NCBI GenBank assembly: GCA_030528125.1
Contig: JAUMZM010000007.1
Span: forward strand, 1 to 46,931
Source of the DNA: Tissierellia bacterium
GTDB lineage: Bacteria > Bacillota > Clostridia > Tissierellales > Peptoniphilaceae
Direction: 5' to 3'
DNA length: 46,931 nucleotides
Position 1 is the first letter of the stretch. The number at the start of each line of letters is the position of its first letter. Below are positions 35,502 through 45,534 of this stretch, piece after piece. Made by a program: the position numbers and the translations under genes. The notes under the pieces are model-generated. The model was given only the letters and a program-made list of their open reading frames with translations, did not search any database and was not told the DNA's origin.

Positions 35502-37282
35502 TATAATACTCTTGTTTCTCCATCATAAACTATTCCACCTAGTGGATCTACTGTTATGATTTGTCCATCTTTTAGTATTGTTGTTGCGTTTTCAACTCCA
35601 ATTATTGCAGGTTTTTGGAAATGTATTGCAGATATTGCTGTATGTGATGTAAGTCCACCTGTCTCTGTAATTATAGCTGATGATTCTTCTATATAATCTT
35701 TCAAATCTGAATCTGTGAATTTAGCTACAATTATATCGCCTTTTTCAAATTTATCTTCTATTTCTTCTTTTGTAGATCCAATACATACTTTAGATGATAC
35801 TGATCTATCACCTATTCCAAGTCCTGATGCTAAGATATCTCCTATTACATGAACTTTTATTAAGTTTGATGTTCCTGATACTCCTAGTGGTATACCTGCT
35901 GTAAGTACGATAAGATCTCCTTGTGATACATATCCTTCATTTAAGGCTCCAACTATTGCTCTATCTATTAGCTCATCTGTAAATTTAGCTTCTTTTATAA
36001 CTATTGGATGTACTCCCCAAGATATTGATAATGATCTTGCTACTCTCTCACTTGTTGTACAAGCTATTATTTCTGTTTCTGGTCTAAATTTTGATATTGC
36101 TCTTGAAGTATTTCCTGATGATGTGCAAGCTACTATTGCCTTTGCTCCTAGCTCTTCACTTATTATACATGTTGATTTTGAGATTGAATTTGTTGTATTT
36201 TTGCCATTTAATGAAATCTTATCTCCATAAGTGATTTTCTTGAAATCTTCTGAAAGTTCTGTTGTTATACAGATATTTCTCATTGTGCTAACTGCTTCTA
36301 CTGGATACTTTCCTGCTGCTGTTTCTCCTGATAACATTACGCAGTCTGTTCCATCTATTATGGCATTTGCAACGTCTGTTGTCTCTGCTCTTGTAGGACG
36401 TGGCATTCTTATCATTGAATCAAGCATTTGGGTTGCTGTTATAACTGGTTTTCCTGCTTTATTGGTCTCTCTTATGATTCTCTTTTGAACTATTGGGATT
36501 AATTCTGTCTTTATTTCTACTCCCAAGTCTCCTCTTGCAACCATAATTCCATCGCTTGCTTCGATTATTTCGTTTAGGTTTTGTACTCCTTCTTCGGATT
36601 CTATTTTTGATATGATTTTTATATATTCTCCTCCATTATCCTCGAGAATTTTTCTTATATCATATACATCTTCTTTCTTTCTAACGAAGCTTGCTGCTAT
36701 CATATCTATATCATTTTCTATACCGAATTTGATATCATCTATATCTTTTGGTGTTATAGCTGGTAGATTTATTTTGCTTCCTGGAACATTTACTCCCTTT
36801 CTATTGGAAATAACTCCTCCATTTAAGACTTTACATACTATATCTGTCTCATCTTTTATTTCTAGTACTTCAAGTTGAATCAATCCATCATCTATTGATA
36901 TTGATGAGCCTTTAGTAACGTCATTTACAAGTCCTGCATAACTTACAGAAACTATGTCTTTAGTTCCCATTATATCTCTTGTTGTTAGTGTAAAGAGTTG
37001 TTCTGGCTCAAGTCTTACTTCTTTTTCGATGAAATCTTTTATTCTAATTTCTGGACCTTTTGTATCTAGCATTATTGCTACTGGAAGATTTAATTTTCTT
37101 CTTACTCTTTTTATTGTCTTTATCTTTTTGAGATGTTCTTCATGTGAACCATGTGAGAAGTTTAATCTACATACGTTCATTCCTGATTGCATTAATGTTT
37201 CCAATATTTCAGGACTTTCTGAAGATGGTCCTATTGTACAAACTATTTTAGTTTTTTTAAGTATTTCAGGTTTATTTTGCAT
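35501..37282 (-). CDS. pyk: Pyruvate kinase with C-terminal PEP-utilising-type domain
   Basis: 593 aa. Core of about 475 residues, with KIVCTIGPSSES, NFSHGSHEEH, MLDTKGPEIR, MVARGDLGVEI and the TATQMLDSM segment around the substrate Thr. The extra 110-residue C-terminal domain ends with GGLTSHTAISAIHFQKPAIIG, homologous to the swivelling domain of PEP-utilising enzymes; the His is present but its function in pyruvate kinases is doubtful. Converts PEP and ADP to pyruvate and ATP. Ten bases after pfkA, the usual glycolytic pair in this order. Confidence 0.96.
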   Translation of the reverse strand: MQNKPEILKKTKIVCTIGPSSESPEILETLMQSGMNVCRLNFSHGSHEEHLKKIKTIKRVRRKLNLPVAIMLDTKGPEIRIKDFIEKEVRLEPEQLFTLTTRDIMGTKDIVSVSYAGLVNDVTKGSSISIDDGLIQLEVLEIKDETDIVCKVLNGGVISNRKGVNVPGSKINLPAITPKDIDDIKFGIENDIDMIAASFVRKKEDVYDIRKILEDNGGEYIKIISKIESEEGVQNLNEIIEASDGIMVARGDLGVEIKTELIPIVQKRIIRETNKAGKPVITATQMLDSMIRMPRPTRAETTDVANAIIDGTDCVMLSGETAAGKYPVEAVSTMRNICITTELSEDFKKITYGDKISLNGKNTTNSISKSTCIISEELGAKAIVACTSSGNTSRAISKFRPETEIIACTTSERVARSLSISWGVHPIVIKEAKFTDELIDRAIVGALNEGYVSQGDLIVLTAGIPLGVSGTSNLIKVHVIGDILASGLGIGDRSVSSKVCIGSTKEEIEDKFEKGDIIVAKFTDSDLKDYIEESSAIITETGGLTSHTAISAIHFQKPAIIGVENATTILKDGQIITVDPLGGIVYDGETRVL

Positions 37283-37292
37283 GGCCTATCTC

Positions 37293-38252
37293 CTATTGTG
37301 ACAAGTTATTTGCTAATTCGTATAATTCTTCTTTGAATTTTGATTTTTCTTGAATAGCAACTTCTATATCTTCTTCGATTAGTTTTCCATTTGAATATCC
37401 TATTGCAAGATTTGTTTTTCCTTCAAGCAATAGCTCAACTGCTCTAGCTCCCATTGTTGTTCCCAACAATCTATCGGGTGCTGCAGGTGTTCCTCCTCTT
37501 TGAACATGGCCTAGGACTGTAACTTTTGTCTCTACGCCTGTCTTTTCTTCAAGCTCTTCTGCTATTTTGTAAGGATTGCCTACTCCTTCTGCAAGAGTTA
37601 TTAGATGGTGTAATTTTCCTCTTTTCTTTCCTCTTTCAACTTTTGTTATTATCTCATCCATTGAAAATTCATGTTCTGGAACTATTATACTTTCTGCTCC
37701 TCCTGCAAGTCCTGCATACAATGCTATATCTCCGCAATTTCTTCCCATAACCTCTATTACAATTGCACGTCCATGAGAAGATGAGGTATCTCTTAGCTTT
37801 CCTATTGCATCAATTACTGTTTCTATAGCAGTGAAAAATCCTATAGTATAGTCTGTATAGTTCATATCATTGTCTATAGTTCCAGGAATTGCTATTGTGT
37901 TTATTCCAAGATCGCTAAGGCCTTTTGCTCCTTTGAATGATCCATCTCCTCCTATTACTATAAGTCCTTCTATTCCATAATCTCTAAGGATTTGTGCTCC
38001 TCTTTTTCTTCCTTCTAATTCTTTGAATTCTAGGCTTCTTGCTGTTCCAAGTATTGTTCCACCTTTATGAATTATATCTGCTACTGATGATACATTCATC
38101 TCATAGATATCGCCTTTCATAAGGCCATCATATCCATTTCTTATTCCTTTTACTCTAAGTCCATTCGCAAGTGCTGTTCTTACGACAGCTCTTATTGCAG
38201 GATTCATTCCTGGTGCATCTCCACCACTTGTTAGTATTCCTATTACTTTCAT
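37293..38252 (-). CDS. pfkA: ATP-dependent 6-phosphofructokinase
   Basis: 319 aa, standard bacterial length. TSGGDAPGMN at the N-terminus (ATP site), GGDGSFKGA, PGTIDNDM with catalytic Asp, GFFTA, and the allosteric/substrate arginines in EVMGRNCGD and LGHVQRGG. Phosphorylates fructose-6-phosphate to the 1,6-bisphosphate. Lies between dnaE and pyk with gaps of nine and ten bases, a Firmicute arrangement. Feeds from the sorbitol route in the same window at fructose-6-phosphate. Confidence 0.97.
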   Translation of the reverse strand: MKVIGILTSGGDAPGMNPAIRAVVRTALANGLRVKGIRNGYDGLMKGDIYEMNVSSVADIIHKGGTILGTARSLEFKELEGRKRGAQILRDYGIEGLIVIGGDGSFKGAKGLSDLGINTIAIPGTIDNDMNYTDYTIGFFTAIETVIDAIGKLRDTSSSHGRAIVIEVMGRNCGDIALYAGLAGGAESIIVPEHEFSMDEIITKVERGKKRGKLHHLITLAEGVGNPYKIAEELEEKTGVETKVTVLGHVQRGGTPAAPDRLLGTTMGARAVELLLEGKTNLAIGYSNGKLIEEDIEVAIQEKSKFKEELYELANNLSQ

Positions 38253-38261
38253 ATTAACTCC

Positions 38262-41200
38262 TTATTTTAATAAAATATTTTCTTTTCCAAATTTATTTTG
38301 TAAATAGTCAATAAAATTATTATAGCTATTTACCCAAAGTTTTTCATTAAGTCTTACACTTTTCTTTGTATCAGCAAAATAGATTACCACAGGAGTATCT
38401 CCCTTATTATTTAATATGTCTTTTTTTAATGAAGGATAATCTCTGTAATTTATTTTTACATACAAGATATTATTATCCTTTTTTTCAATATTTTCAAATT
38501 TATTTGCAATAAGTTGTACTCCGTTTTCATCTACTTGGAGATTTCCTTCTACTAATACTATTTTATCATTATCTATGAATTCTTGAAAATTTTTGTATAC
38601 ATTAGGGAAAACAACCATTTCTATACTTCCATAAATGTCTTCAAGTTCTCCGAAAATCATTATAGAATTATTTTTGGTTATTTTTTGTGTCGTTTTTGTT
38701 ATTATACCTGCCATCTTGACACTTATCCCATCCAATTTTTCTAAAAGTTCATAATTTTCATCGATAATCGATTCTGTAGTAAAAGTAACTTTTTTCTTCA
38801 AGATATCCTTGTACTGATTTAAAGGATGATTTGAAATATAAAGTCCTAGAACGTCTTTTTCGAAAGAGAGCTTCGTGTTTTCGCTATATTCTCCTAATTC
38901 TTGCAATTGTATATCTTCACTTGAATTATTATCTGATAAGTCAGCAAAATTCATCTGTCCGCTTATGTTTTTCTTCTGGCTTTCATGAATTGATACAAAT
39001 GCACTTTCAAATGATGCTACTAATTCTTTTCTTTTGTAATTTAGACTATCAAATGTCCCTGCTTTGATTAATGATTCTAATGCCTTTTTGTTTAAAACTC
39101 TAGAATCTTTCTGTTCTATTCTTTCAATAAAGTCTTTGAAATTTCTAAATCTACCCTTCTTTCTTACATCTACTATTGTATCTATTAAATTTATTCCTAC
39201 ATTTTTTATTCCTGATAATCCATACTGAATATAATTGCCATTTGTACTAAATTCAGCAAAGCTTTCATTTATATCAGGCTTTCTAATATCTATGCCAAGT
39301 CGCTTACACTCATTTATATAAAGTGAAATCTTCGATGGGCTTGACATAACAGATGATAAGAGGTTCGCCATATATTCATACTTGTAGTAAGTCTTTAGAT
39401 ATGCTGTTTGCATTGCTACAAATGAATATGCTACAGAATGTGACTTATTAAAGGCATATTTTGCGAATTCTTTCATAAGATCAAATATCTTATTTGAACT
39501 TTGCTTATCATATCCATTTCTAAGGCAACCATTTATTATAACATTACCATCTTCATCTACAAGGCCATTAATAAATATATCTCTATTGGCTTCCATTATT
39601 TGCATATTTTTCTTTCCCATGGCACGTCTTAGATTGTCTGCTTGTCCTAGCGAATATCCTGCAAGTTTTTGTACAATTTGCATAACTTGCTCTTGATAGA
39701 TAATTGTTCCATAGGTTTCTTCTAATATTGGCTTTAGAACAGGATTTATATATTCTATATTAGATGGATCATTTTTATTTTTTATATAGTTTTCTATTTC
39801 ATCCATAGGTCCTGGACGATAAAGTGAATTTGCTGCGACAAGATCATCAAACTTAGTTGGTTTAAGCTCTTTTAAGAAATTTCTCATTCCACTTGACTCA
39901 AACTGAAAGACTCCTATTGTATTTGCATCTTTAAAATTTTTGATTACTTTTGGATCATCTAAATCAATATTTAAAATATCTATATCAATATCTTTGTTTC
40001 TTTTAACGGAATTTAATGTATGTTGAATTACTGTTAGATTTCTAAGTCCTAGAAAGTCCATTTTCAAAAGTCCCAGCTCTTCAATCTCTATCATATTAAA
40101 TTGAGTTACTATCTGATCATTTGATAGTGTAAGAGGAACTATATTTGTTATTGGCTCTCTTGAAATAAGAACTCCTGCAGCATGGATTGATATATTTCTG
40201 GGAAGTCCTTCTATCTTTTTGGATGTATCTATTATTCTTCTTGTAACACTATCTTCTTCATATTCCTTTTTTAGCTTTGGATTTAATTCTAATGCTCTTT
40301 CAATTGTCATATTTATAGCTTGTGGAATCTGTTTTGCAATGCTATCAACTTTACCATATGACACATCAAGCACTCTTCCGACATCTCTTATTGCATTTCT
40401 TGCTTTTAGCCTTCCAAATGTTATTATCTGGGATACATGATCTGATTTATAAGTTTCTACAACATAATCTACTACTTTCTCTCTATTCTCATAGCAAAAA
40501 TCAATATCTATATCTGGCATTGATACACGTTCTGGATTTAGAAATCTTTCAAATAGAAGATTGTATTTTAGTGGATCAATTTTTGTAATATTTAAGGCAT
40601 AAGATACAATTGAGCCTGCGGCAGATCCTCTTCCAGGTCCTACTGCTATATTATTTTCTTCTGCATATCTTACAAAATCTTGTACTATAAGGAAATAATC
40701 TACATATCCCATAGTTTCTATTACATTTAATTCTTTATCAGCTCTTTTTCTGATTTTATCTGTAATAGCTGGATATTTTTTGCAAAGTCCTTTATTCACA
40801 AGATATCTAAGATATTTCTTGTTACTCATACCTTCTGGTAATTTTGTAAATCCTGGCAAATGTGGATTATGAAATTCTATTTCTACATTACATTGATCTG
40901 CGATTTTTTGTGTATTTTCTAAGGCATTATCATAGTCTTTGAATAACTCATTCATCTCTTCGTAGGATTTTAGATAGAATTCATTTGTAGGCATTTTCAT
41001 TCTGTCTGTATCTTTTACAAGAGATGCTGTCTGTATACAAAGCAATACATCTTGGTAATAATGATCTGATGAGTTTATATAGTGAACATCATTTGTCGCT
41101 ACAAGCTCTATATTTTTTTCTTTATGTATTTCATTTAATATTCTATTTACTTTTAGTTGTTCTTTTATACCATGATTTTGAAGTTCCAGATAGAAGTTTT

Positions 41201-41705
41201 CTCTTCCAAATATATCTACATATTCATCTGCAGCTTCTTTTGCTCTTTCTATATCTCCTTCTAATATGAGATTATTTACTTCTCCATTTAAGCATGCACT
41301 AAGGGCTATTATATCTTTGCTATATTTTCTAAGTACATTCTTATCAACTCTAGGCTTATAGTAAAATCCATTTATATTACCTTCTGATACAATTTTTACT
41401 AAGTTTTTATAGCCATTGTTGTTTTTTGCCAACAAAACCAAATGATAATATCCCTTATTGCTAGGATTTTTTATTTTATAATCTCCTTTTGATACATAAA
41501 CCTCACATCCTATTATTGGTTTTATTCCTCTTTTTACTGCCTTTTTGTAGAAATCTATAACTCCATACATTACACCATGATCTGTTATAGCTATTGAATC
41601 CATTCCAAGTTCTTTTGCTCTATCTAATAGATCATCAATTCTACAGAAACCATCTAATAAGGAATATTCGGTATGAACATGAAGATGTGTGAATTTATTA
41701 TCCAT
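38262..41705 (-). CDS. dnaE: DNA polymerase III subunit alpha (DnaE type)
   Basis: 1147 aa. PHP domain at the start (FTHLHVHTEYSLLDG, with the metal-binding histidines), polymerase core with PGRGSAAGSIVSYALNI, the catalytic acidic triad region PDIDIDFCYENR, then LKMDFLGLRNLTVI and FNKSHSVAYSFVAMQTAYLK, helix-hairpin-helix, and a C-terminal OB-fold (about 990-1070). Gram-positive bacteria also have PolC, so this is likely the lagging/initiating polymerase or the error-prone partner. Starts ten bases after whiA; nine bases before pfkA. Confidence 0.96.
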   Translation of the reverse strand: MDNKFTHLHVHTEYSLLDGFCRIDDLLDRAKELGMDSIAITDHGVMYGVIDFYKKAVKRGIKPIIGCEVYVSKGDYKIKNPSNKGYYHLVLLAKNNNGYKNLVKIVSEGNINGFYYKPRVDKNVLRKYSKDIIALSACLNGEVNNLILEGDIERAKEAADEYVDIFGRENFYLELQNHGIKEQLKVNRILNEIHKEKNIELVATNDVHYINSSDHYYQDVLLCIQTASLVKDTDRMKMPTNEFYLKSYEEMNELFKDYDNALENTQKIADQCNVEIEFHNPHLPGFTKLPEGMSNKKYLRYLVNKGLCKKYPAITDKIRKRADKELNVIETMGYVDYFLIVQDFVRYAEENNIAVGPGRGSAAGSIVSYALNITKIDPLKYNLLFERFLNPERVSMPDIDIDFCYENREKVVDYVVETYKSDHVSQIITFGRLKARNAIRDVGRVLDVSYGKVDSIAKQIPQAINMTIERALELNPKLKKEYEEDSVTRRIIDTSKKIEGLPRNISIHAAGVLISREPITNIVPLTLSNDQIVTQFNMIEIEELGLLKMDFLGLRNLTVIQHTLNSVKRNKDIDIDILNIDLDDPKVIKNFKDANTIGVFQFESSGMRNFLKELKPTKFDDLVAANSLYRPGPMDEIENYIKNKNDPSNIEYINPVLKPILEETYGTIIYQEQVMQIVQKLAGYSLGQADNLRRAMGKKNMQIMEANRDIFINGLVDEDGNVIINGCLRNGYDKQSSNKIFDLMKEFAKYAFNKSHSVAYSFVAMQTAYLKTYYKYEYMANLLSSVMSSPSKISLYINECKRLGIDIRKPDINESFAEFSTNGNYIQYGLSGIKNVGINLIDTIVDVRKKGRFRNFKDFIERIEQKDSRVLNKKALESLIKAGTFDSLNYKRKELVASFESAFVSIHESQKKNISGQMNFADLSDNNSSEDIQLQELGEYSENTKLSFEKDVLGLYISNHPLNQYKDILKKKVTFTTESIIDENYELLEKLDGISVKMAGIITKTTQKITKNNSIMIFGELEDIYGSIEMVVFPNVYKNFQEFIDNDKIVLVEGNLQVDENGVQLIANKFENIEKKDNNILYVKINYRDYPSLKKDILNNKGDTPVVIYFADTKKSVRLNEKLWVNSYNNFIDYLQNKFGKENILLK

Positions 41706-41715
41706 AGTTATCCTT

Positions 41716-42633
41716 TCATTTTATTTCATTAGCTATCTTATTAATCTTTTGTAATCTATAATTTACCTTTGCCTTACTCATTTGCGGATTTAGCATCTTT
41801 CCAAGTTCTTCAAGCGAAAGATATGGGTTTTCTTCTCTAAGATTTGCTATTTGCTGTAATTCCTCATCTAATTTATAAAATATATTGCTTTCTTTTAGTT
41901 TTTTTATGGAATTAACTTGTTTTATAGAAGCATTTACAGTTCTTGTTATATTGGCTTTATCACAATTTGTCTGTCTATTTATGTCATTTCTAAGTGACTT
42001 CATGGCTCTTACATCTTCTAATTCTAATAGTGACTTATATGCTCTTATAATACTTAGAAAATCAGAAATCCTATCTCCATCTTTCATGTATATAAGATCT
42101 GTATCATTTCTATTAATTGTCTTGGGATTTAGATTAAAGTATTTCATTATATCTAATAAGACTTTAACAAGCTCTTTTTCTTGAATAGAAATTTCTACAT
42201 AATAGCCTCTATTTGGATCATTTATTGATCCATATAACAAGAAAGCATCTTGCAGAAAGATTTTCTTAAATTCATCACTATATAAGCTATCATATATTTC
42301 TTTGCTATCAGTTATTGTAAGGACCTTAGTATCTTCCAAAATCTTATCTGCAACAGAACTTTTCTCCACAAAAACAGTATAATAATCTTCTTTTCCAAAT
42401 TTATTGCTTTCTTTTATTTCAATTGTAGGAGAATAATTGTAGAGTCTTTTTATTATATTATATATTCTTTTTGCTTGATGCTTATAATCAGCATCAAAAT
42501 ATACATTAAATTGTCCCTTTACAATTCTTAAATATCCTGCAAGTCTTATATAAGAAAATAATTCCATAGATAAATTTTCATCTTTTATAAGCTTTAAGGA
42601 TATCTCCTTTTTGCATCTTTTTGAAAAAGACAT
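41716..42633 (-). CDS. whiA: WhiA, DNA-binding cell-division regulator
   Basis: 305 aa, standard size. LAGLIDADG-like N-terminal half (MSFSKRCKKEISL, DAFLLYGSINDPNRGYYVEI) and a C-terminal helix-turn-helix with INRQTNCDKANITRTVNA and LSLEELGKMLNPQMSKAKVNYRL. In Bacillus and Streptomyces it links growth, division and sporulation; here its role is unknown. Located between the NUDIX gene and dnaE, following the rapZ region as in most Firmicutes. Confidence 0.95.
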   Translation of the reverse strand: MSFSKRCKKEISLKLIKDENLSMELFSYIRLAGYLRIVKGQFNVYFDADYKHQAKRIYNIIKRLYNYSPTIEIKESNKFGKEDYYTVFVEKSSVADKILEDTKVLTITDSKEIYDSLYSDEFKKIFLQDAFLLYGSINDPNRGYYVEISIQEKELVKVLLDIMKYFNLNPKTINRNDTDLIYMKDGDRISDFLSIIRAYKSLLELEDVRAMKSLRNDINRQTNCDKANITRTVNASIKQVNSIKKLKESNIFYKLDEELQQIANLREENPYLSLEELGKMLNPQMSKAKVNYRLQKINKIANEIK

Positions 42634-42644
42634 ATCATCAACTC

Positions 42645-43037
42645 CTAAATTTTAAAAGCTCTTACTACCATGGATCTTTCTGAATTATGTATTAATAAAT
42701 TTAAAGCATCTTCATATTTTATAAAAGATGCTTTGACAAATCCTTCTTCACTTTGAGCTTTAAGATCACTTTGTGTTTCTACTTCCATAAGAAAATAATA
42801 TACGGTCTTTCTTATTACGTCATTATCTGCTTTAAAGTTATATTTACTATAGCCTATGTATTTTTTGCATCGGGCTTTGATTCCGCTCTCTTCAAAGACT
42901 TCTCTTATCGCAGCTTCTTTTTTGGTTTCACCTTTTTCGATCCTTCCTTTTGGAAGAACCCATCCCCCATTTTTTCTTTTAAGAATAAGAACCTTATCAT
43001 TTCTAATTACTACTCCGCCGGCACTTTTCTCATTCAT
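42645..43037 (-). CDS. NUDIX hydrolase
   Basis: 130 aa. Complete NUDIX box GRIEKGETKKEAAIREVFEESGI (23 residues at about 31-53). Family members cleave nucleoside diphosphates linked to other groups, or clean up damaged nucleotides. A NUDIX gene (yvcI) also sits near rapZ and whiA in Bacillus, so the position is conserved although the substrate is open. The start overlaps the phosphatase stop by eight bases. Confidence 0.9.
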   Translation of the reverse strand: MNEKSAGGVVIRNDKVLILKRKNGGWVLPKGRIEKGETKKEAAIREVFEESGIKARCKKYIGYSKYNFKADNDVIRKTVYYFLMEVETQSDLKAQSEEGFVKASFIKYEDALNLLIHNSERSMVVRAFKI

Positions 43038-43755
43038 TTTGGCTCTCCAAGAATTTATCTTTTATCTTAGAAAGTTTTTCATCTTCTATATTACAATATT
43101 CTTTAAGAAAAACTTCTATGCTAGAATATTTTCTATTAATATAATCTATTGCCGTTTTCATAAAACTTGGCAATGTCAATCTAAATACGCTCATCTTTTC
43201 TTTTGGATTATATCTTTCAATATATCCCAAATTTGCAGAAGATACTTCATAATTTGCTATTACATCTTTTCTTGAAACTCCGACAAGAAGTAGTAATAAC
43301 ATCGCAATAACTCCGGTTCTATCCTTTCCTTCATGACAATGGAATAGACAAGCTCCCTTAGAATCAGCGAATATATTAAAGATTTCTCTGATTCCCTCAA
43401 AATTATCTATAAGATTATAATAACTTTCTCCAATTGTAAGCTTCTTATCAATTATCTTTTTTATCTCTTCATCTCTAAGAGTTTCTCTTGCCAAAGGTAC
43501 ATTATAATACTCAAATTCTTTTTTGATCTCTTCTACTTTATCAAAAGATAAGCTTATTTCATCTTCTCCTCTAAGATCAATAATTGTCGTAACGCCATAC
43601 TTTTTCAAAAAATCAATATCTTTTTTTGATGCAGAGTTGAGATTTGCACTTCTAACAAATTTATTCCAACTTGTAACTTTGCCATATATTGTAGGATATC
43701 CTCCCAAATCTCTGCAATTATCTATCTTTTCAAGTGGTAGTCTTATATAATTCAT
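43030..43755 (-). CDS. Tyrosine-protein phosphatase family protein (CX5R type)
   Basis: 241 aa. N-terminal NCRDLGGYPT, typical of bacterial Y_phosphatase3/IphP-like proteins, and the active-site loop CHEGKDRTG with Cys140 and Arg146. Such enzymes remove phosphate from tyrosine or phosphoinositide-type substrates; many also act as general detoxifying or virulence factors. It lies between rapZ (28-base gap) and the NUDIX gene (overlap), in the slot where yvcK is found in most Firmicutes. Cytoplasmic, as no signal peptide is visible. Confidence 0.9.
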   Translation of the reverse strand: MNYIRLPLEKIDNCRDLGGYPTIYGKVTSWNKFVRSANLNSASKKDIDFLKKYGVTTIIDLRGEDEISLSFDKVEEIKKEFEYYNVPLARETLRDEEIKKIIDKKLTIGESYYNLIDNFEGIREIFNIFADSKGACLFHCHEGKDRTGVIAMLLLLLVGVSRKDVIANYEVSSANLGYIERYNPKEKMSVFRLTLPSFMKTAIDYINRKYSSIEVFLKEYCNIEDEKLSKIKDKFLESQNE

Positions 43756-43783
43756 TAATATCTCCTAGTATTTTTATTTACAA

Positions 43784-44632
43784 TTACCATTTGTTTTTAT
43801 CTCTGTGTTTTTTTATTACAGTATATGAAGAATTTTCTAGTGACTTTGCAAGTTGTTCTGTCATATATACAGATCTATGCTTTCCACCTGTACAACCAAA
43901 TCCTATATTTAATATATTTTTGCCTAATTTCTTATAACCTTCTATTGTTAAACTAAGCATTTTTTTGACTTCTTTGAGAAAATCTCTACTTATTTTAAAA
44001 CTATCTAGGTATTCTATAAGCTTCTCATCTGTACCGTTTAATGGTCTAAGTTCTTCTATATAATAAGGATTTGGTAAGAATCTAACGTCAAATATAAAAT
44101 CCCCATCATCTAATATTCCATATTTATATCCAAACGAAGATATATTTACAATAAATTTTGATTCATTATTGGTTATATCTTCAAGTACAAGCTTCAAATC
44201 GCTGTAATTATAATTAGATGTATCGATCATAAAGTCTGACATATTTCTTATTTCTTTTAACATGTGAGTTTCTTTTTCGATTCCATCTTTTATATCTCCA
44301 AACTCTCCAAAAGGATGGGGCCTTCTAAGCTCGTTATACCTATTTAAAAGAGTTTTATATGAAGCATATAGGAATATTATATCTGTATCTTCATTTATCT
44401 TTTTTAATTGATTTATATTTTTAATTAGTTCATCATTACTTTTCTGTGATCTAAAGTCAATTACCACAGCCATTTTCTGTATTGGTTTTTCATCCAATTC
44501 GTTTAATTCAATATATTTTTCAAGAAGATATGAAGGAATATTATCCATAGCATAATATCCCATATCTTCAAAAATATTTAGAGCAGTAGATTTGCCAGCT
44601 CCGCTAAATCCAGTAATGATTTTTAACTCCAT
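43784..44632 (-). CDS. rapZ: RapZ/YvcJ nucleotide-binding protein
   Basis: 282 aa, usual length. Walker A TGFSGAGKS (7-15), DFRS (Walker B region), and the C-terminal NIGFGCTGGKHRSVYMTEQLA. In E. coli RapZ directs RNase E to the GlmZ sRNA; in Bacillus the homolog YvcJ affects competence and cell-envelope metabolism, so the Firmicute role is less clear. Its ATG overlaps the murB stop (TAATG). Confidence 0.95.
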   Translation of the reverse strand: MELKIITGFSGAGKSTALNIFEDMGYYAMDNIPSYLLEKYIELNELDEKPIQKMAVVIDFRSQKSNDELIKNINQLKKINEDTDIIFLYASYKTLLNRYNELRRPHPFGEFGDIKDGIEKETHMLKEIRNMSDFMIDTSNYNYSDLKLVLEDITNNESKFIVNISSFGYKYGILDDGDFIFDVRFLPNPYYIEELRPLNGTDEKLIEYLDSFKISRDFLKEVKKMLSLTIEGYKKLGKNILNIGFGCTGGKHRSVYMTEQLAKSLENSSYTVIKKHRDKNKW

Positions 44633-45534
44633 TAGAATTCTCCAATCAATTTTACTTCTCTTTCTAAATCAAACCCTGTCTTTTCTTTTACAATCTCTTT
44701 GACTTTATCTATAAAATATAACATTTCTTCGCATGTCGCATTTCCATTATTTATAATAAAACCACAATGTTTTTCTGAAACTTGGCAATCTTTATAACTA
44801 TATCCTCTTAATCCAGATTCATCAATTAACTTTGAAGCATAAGATCCAGTAGGTCTTTTAAATGTAGATCCACAAGATTTTTTATCCAAAGGTTGCTTGG
44901 TCTCTCTTCTATTTGTAAAATCAAGATATCTTTCTTTAATTAAATTATAATCGCCTTTTTCTAGTTGAAACACTGCAGATGATACTATTAAATCTTCATC
45001 AAAAACTCTAGAATGTCTATAAGAGAAATTCATTTGTTCATTGTTATATTCAATTATTTCTCCCTTTTTATTTATGAGTCTAACTGATATTGTAAAATCT
45101 TTTATTTCTCTATTATAAGCTCCTGCATTCATAGCAACAGCCCCACCAACATTACCAGGTATTCCAGATACTTCTTCCATTCCACTAAGAGAATTTTCAA
45201 TTGCTTTTAAAGCACAATCTTTTAGAGAAGTTCCTGATAGAACAGAAACTTTTGTACCGTCTATTTCAACATTAGAATAATTATCAGCTAAGCATATAAC
45301 AGCTCCTCTTATTCCTTTATCGCTAACCAAAAGATTTGTACCTCTACCAATAACAGTAGTTGGAATTTTGTTTTCATAATTAAATTTCAAAACATCTATA
45401 AGCTCATTCTCATTTGTTGGAAGTATAAATACATCTGATGGTCCTCCTATTCCAAAGCTCGTATGATTTTTCATAGGTTCATCAAAAATTATTTTCCCAA
45501 AATTCTTTTCTTTATATATTTCTCTATAATTCAT
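44632..45534 (-). CDS. murB: UDP-N-acetylenolpyruvoylglucosamine reductase
   Basis: 300 aa from ATG 45534, chosen because AGGAG lies five bases upstream; a TTG ten codons earlier lies inside folC. FAD-binding segments HTSFGIGGPSDVF, GRGTNLLVSD and SGIPGNVGGAVAMNAGAYNR, and the catalytic region CGSTFKRPTGSYA with FIINNGNAT. Reduces the enolpyruvyl group in peptidoglycan precursor synthesis. Overlaps folC by 11 bases. Confidence 0.96.
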   Translation of the reverse strand: MNYREIYKEKNFGKIIFDEPMKNHTSFGIGGPSDVFILPTNENELIDVLKFNYENKIPTTVIGRGTNLLVSDKGIRGAVICLADNYSNVEIDGTKVSVLSGTSLKDCALKAIENSLSGMEEVSGIPGNVGGAVAMNAGAYNREIKDFTISVRLINKKGEIIEYNNEQMNFSYRHSRVFDEDLIVSSAVFQLEKGDYNLIKERYLDFTNRRETKQPLDKKSCGSTFKRPTGSYASKLIDESGLRGYSYKDCQVSEKHCGFIINNGNATCEEMLYFIDKVKEIVKEKTGFDLEREVKLIGEF

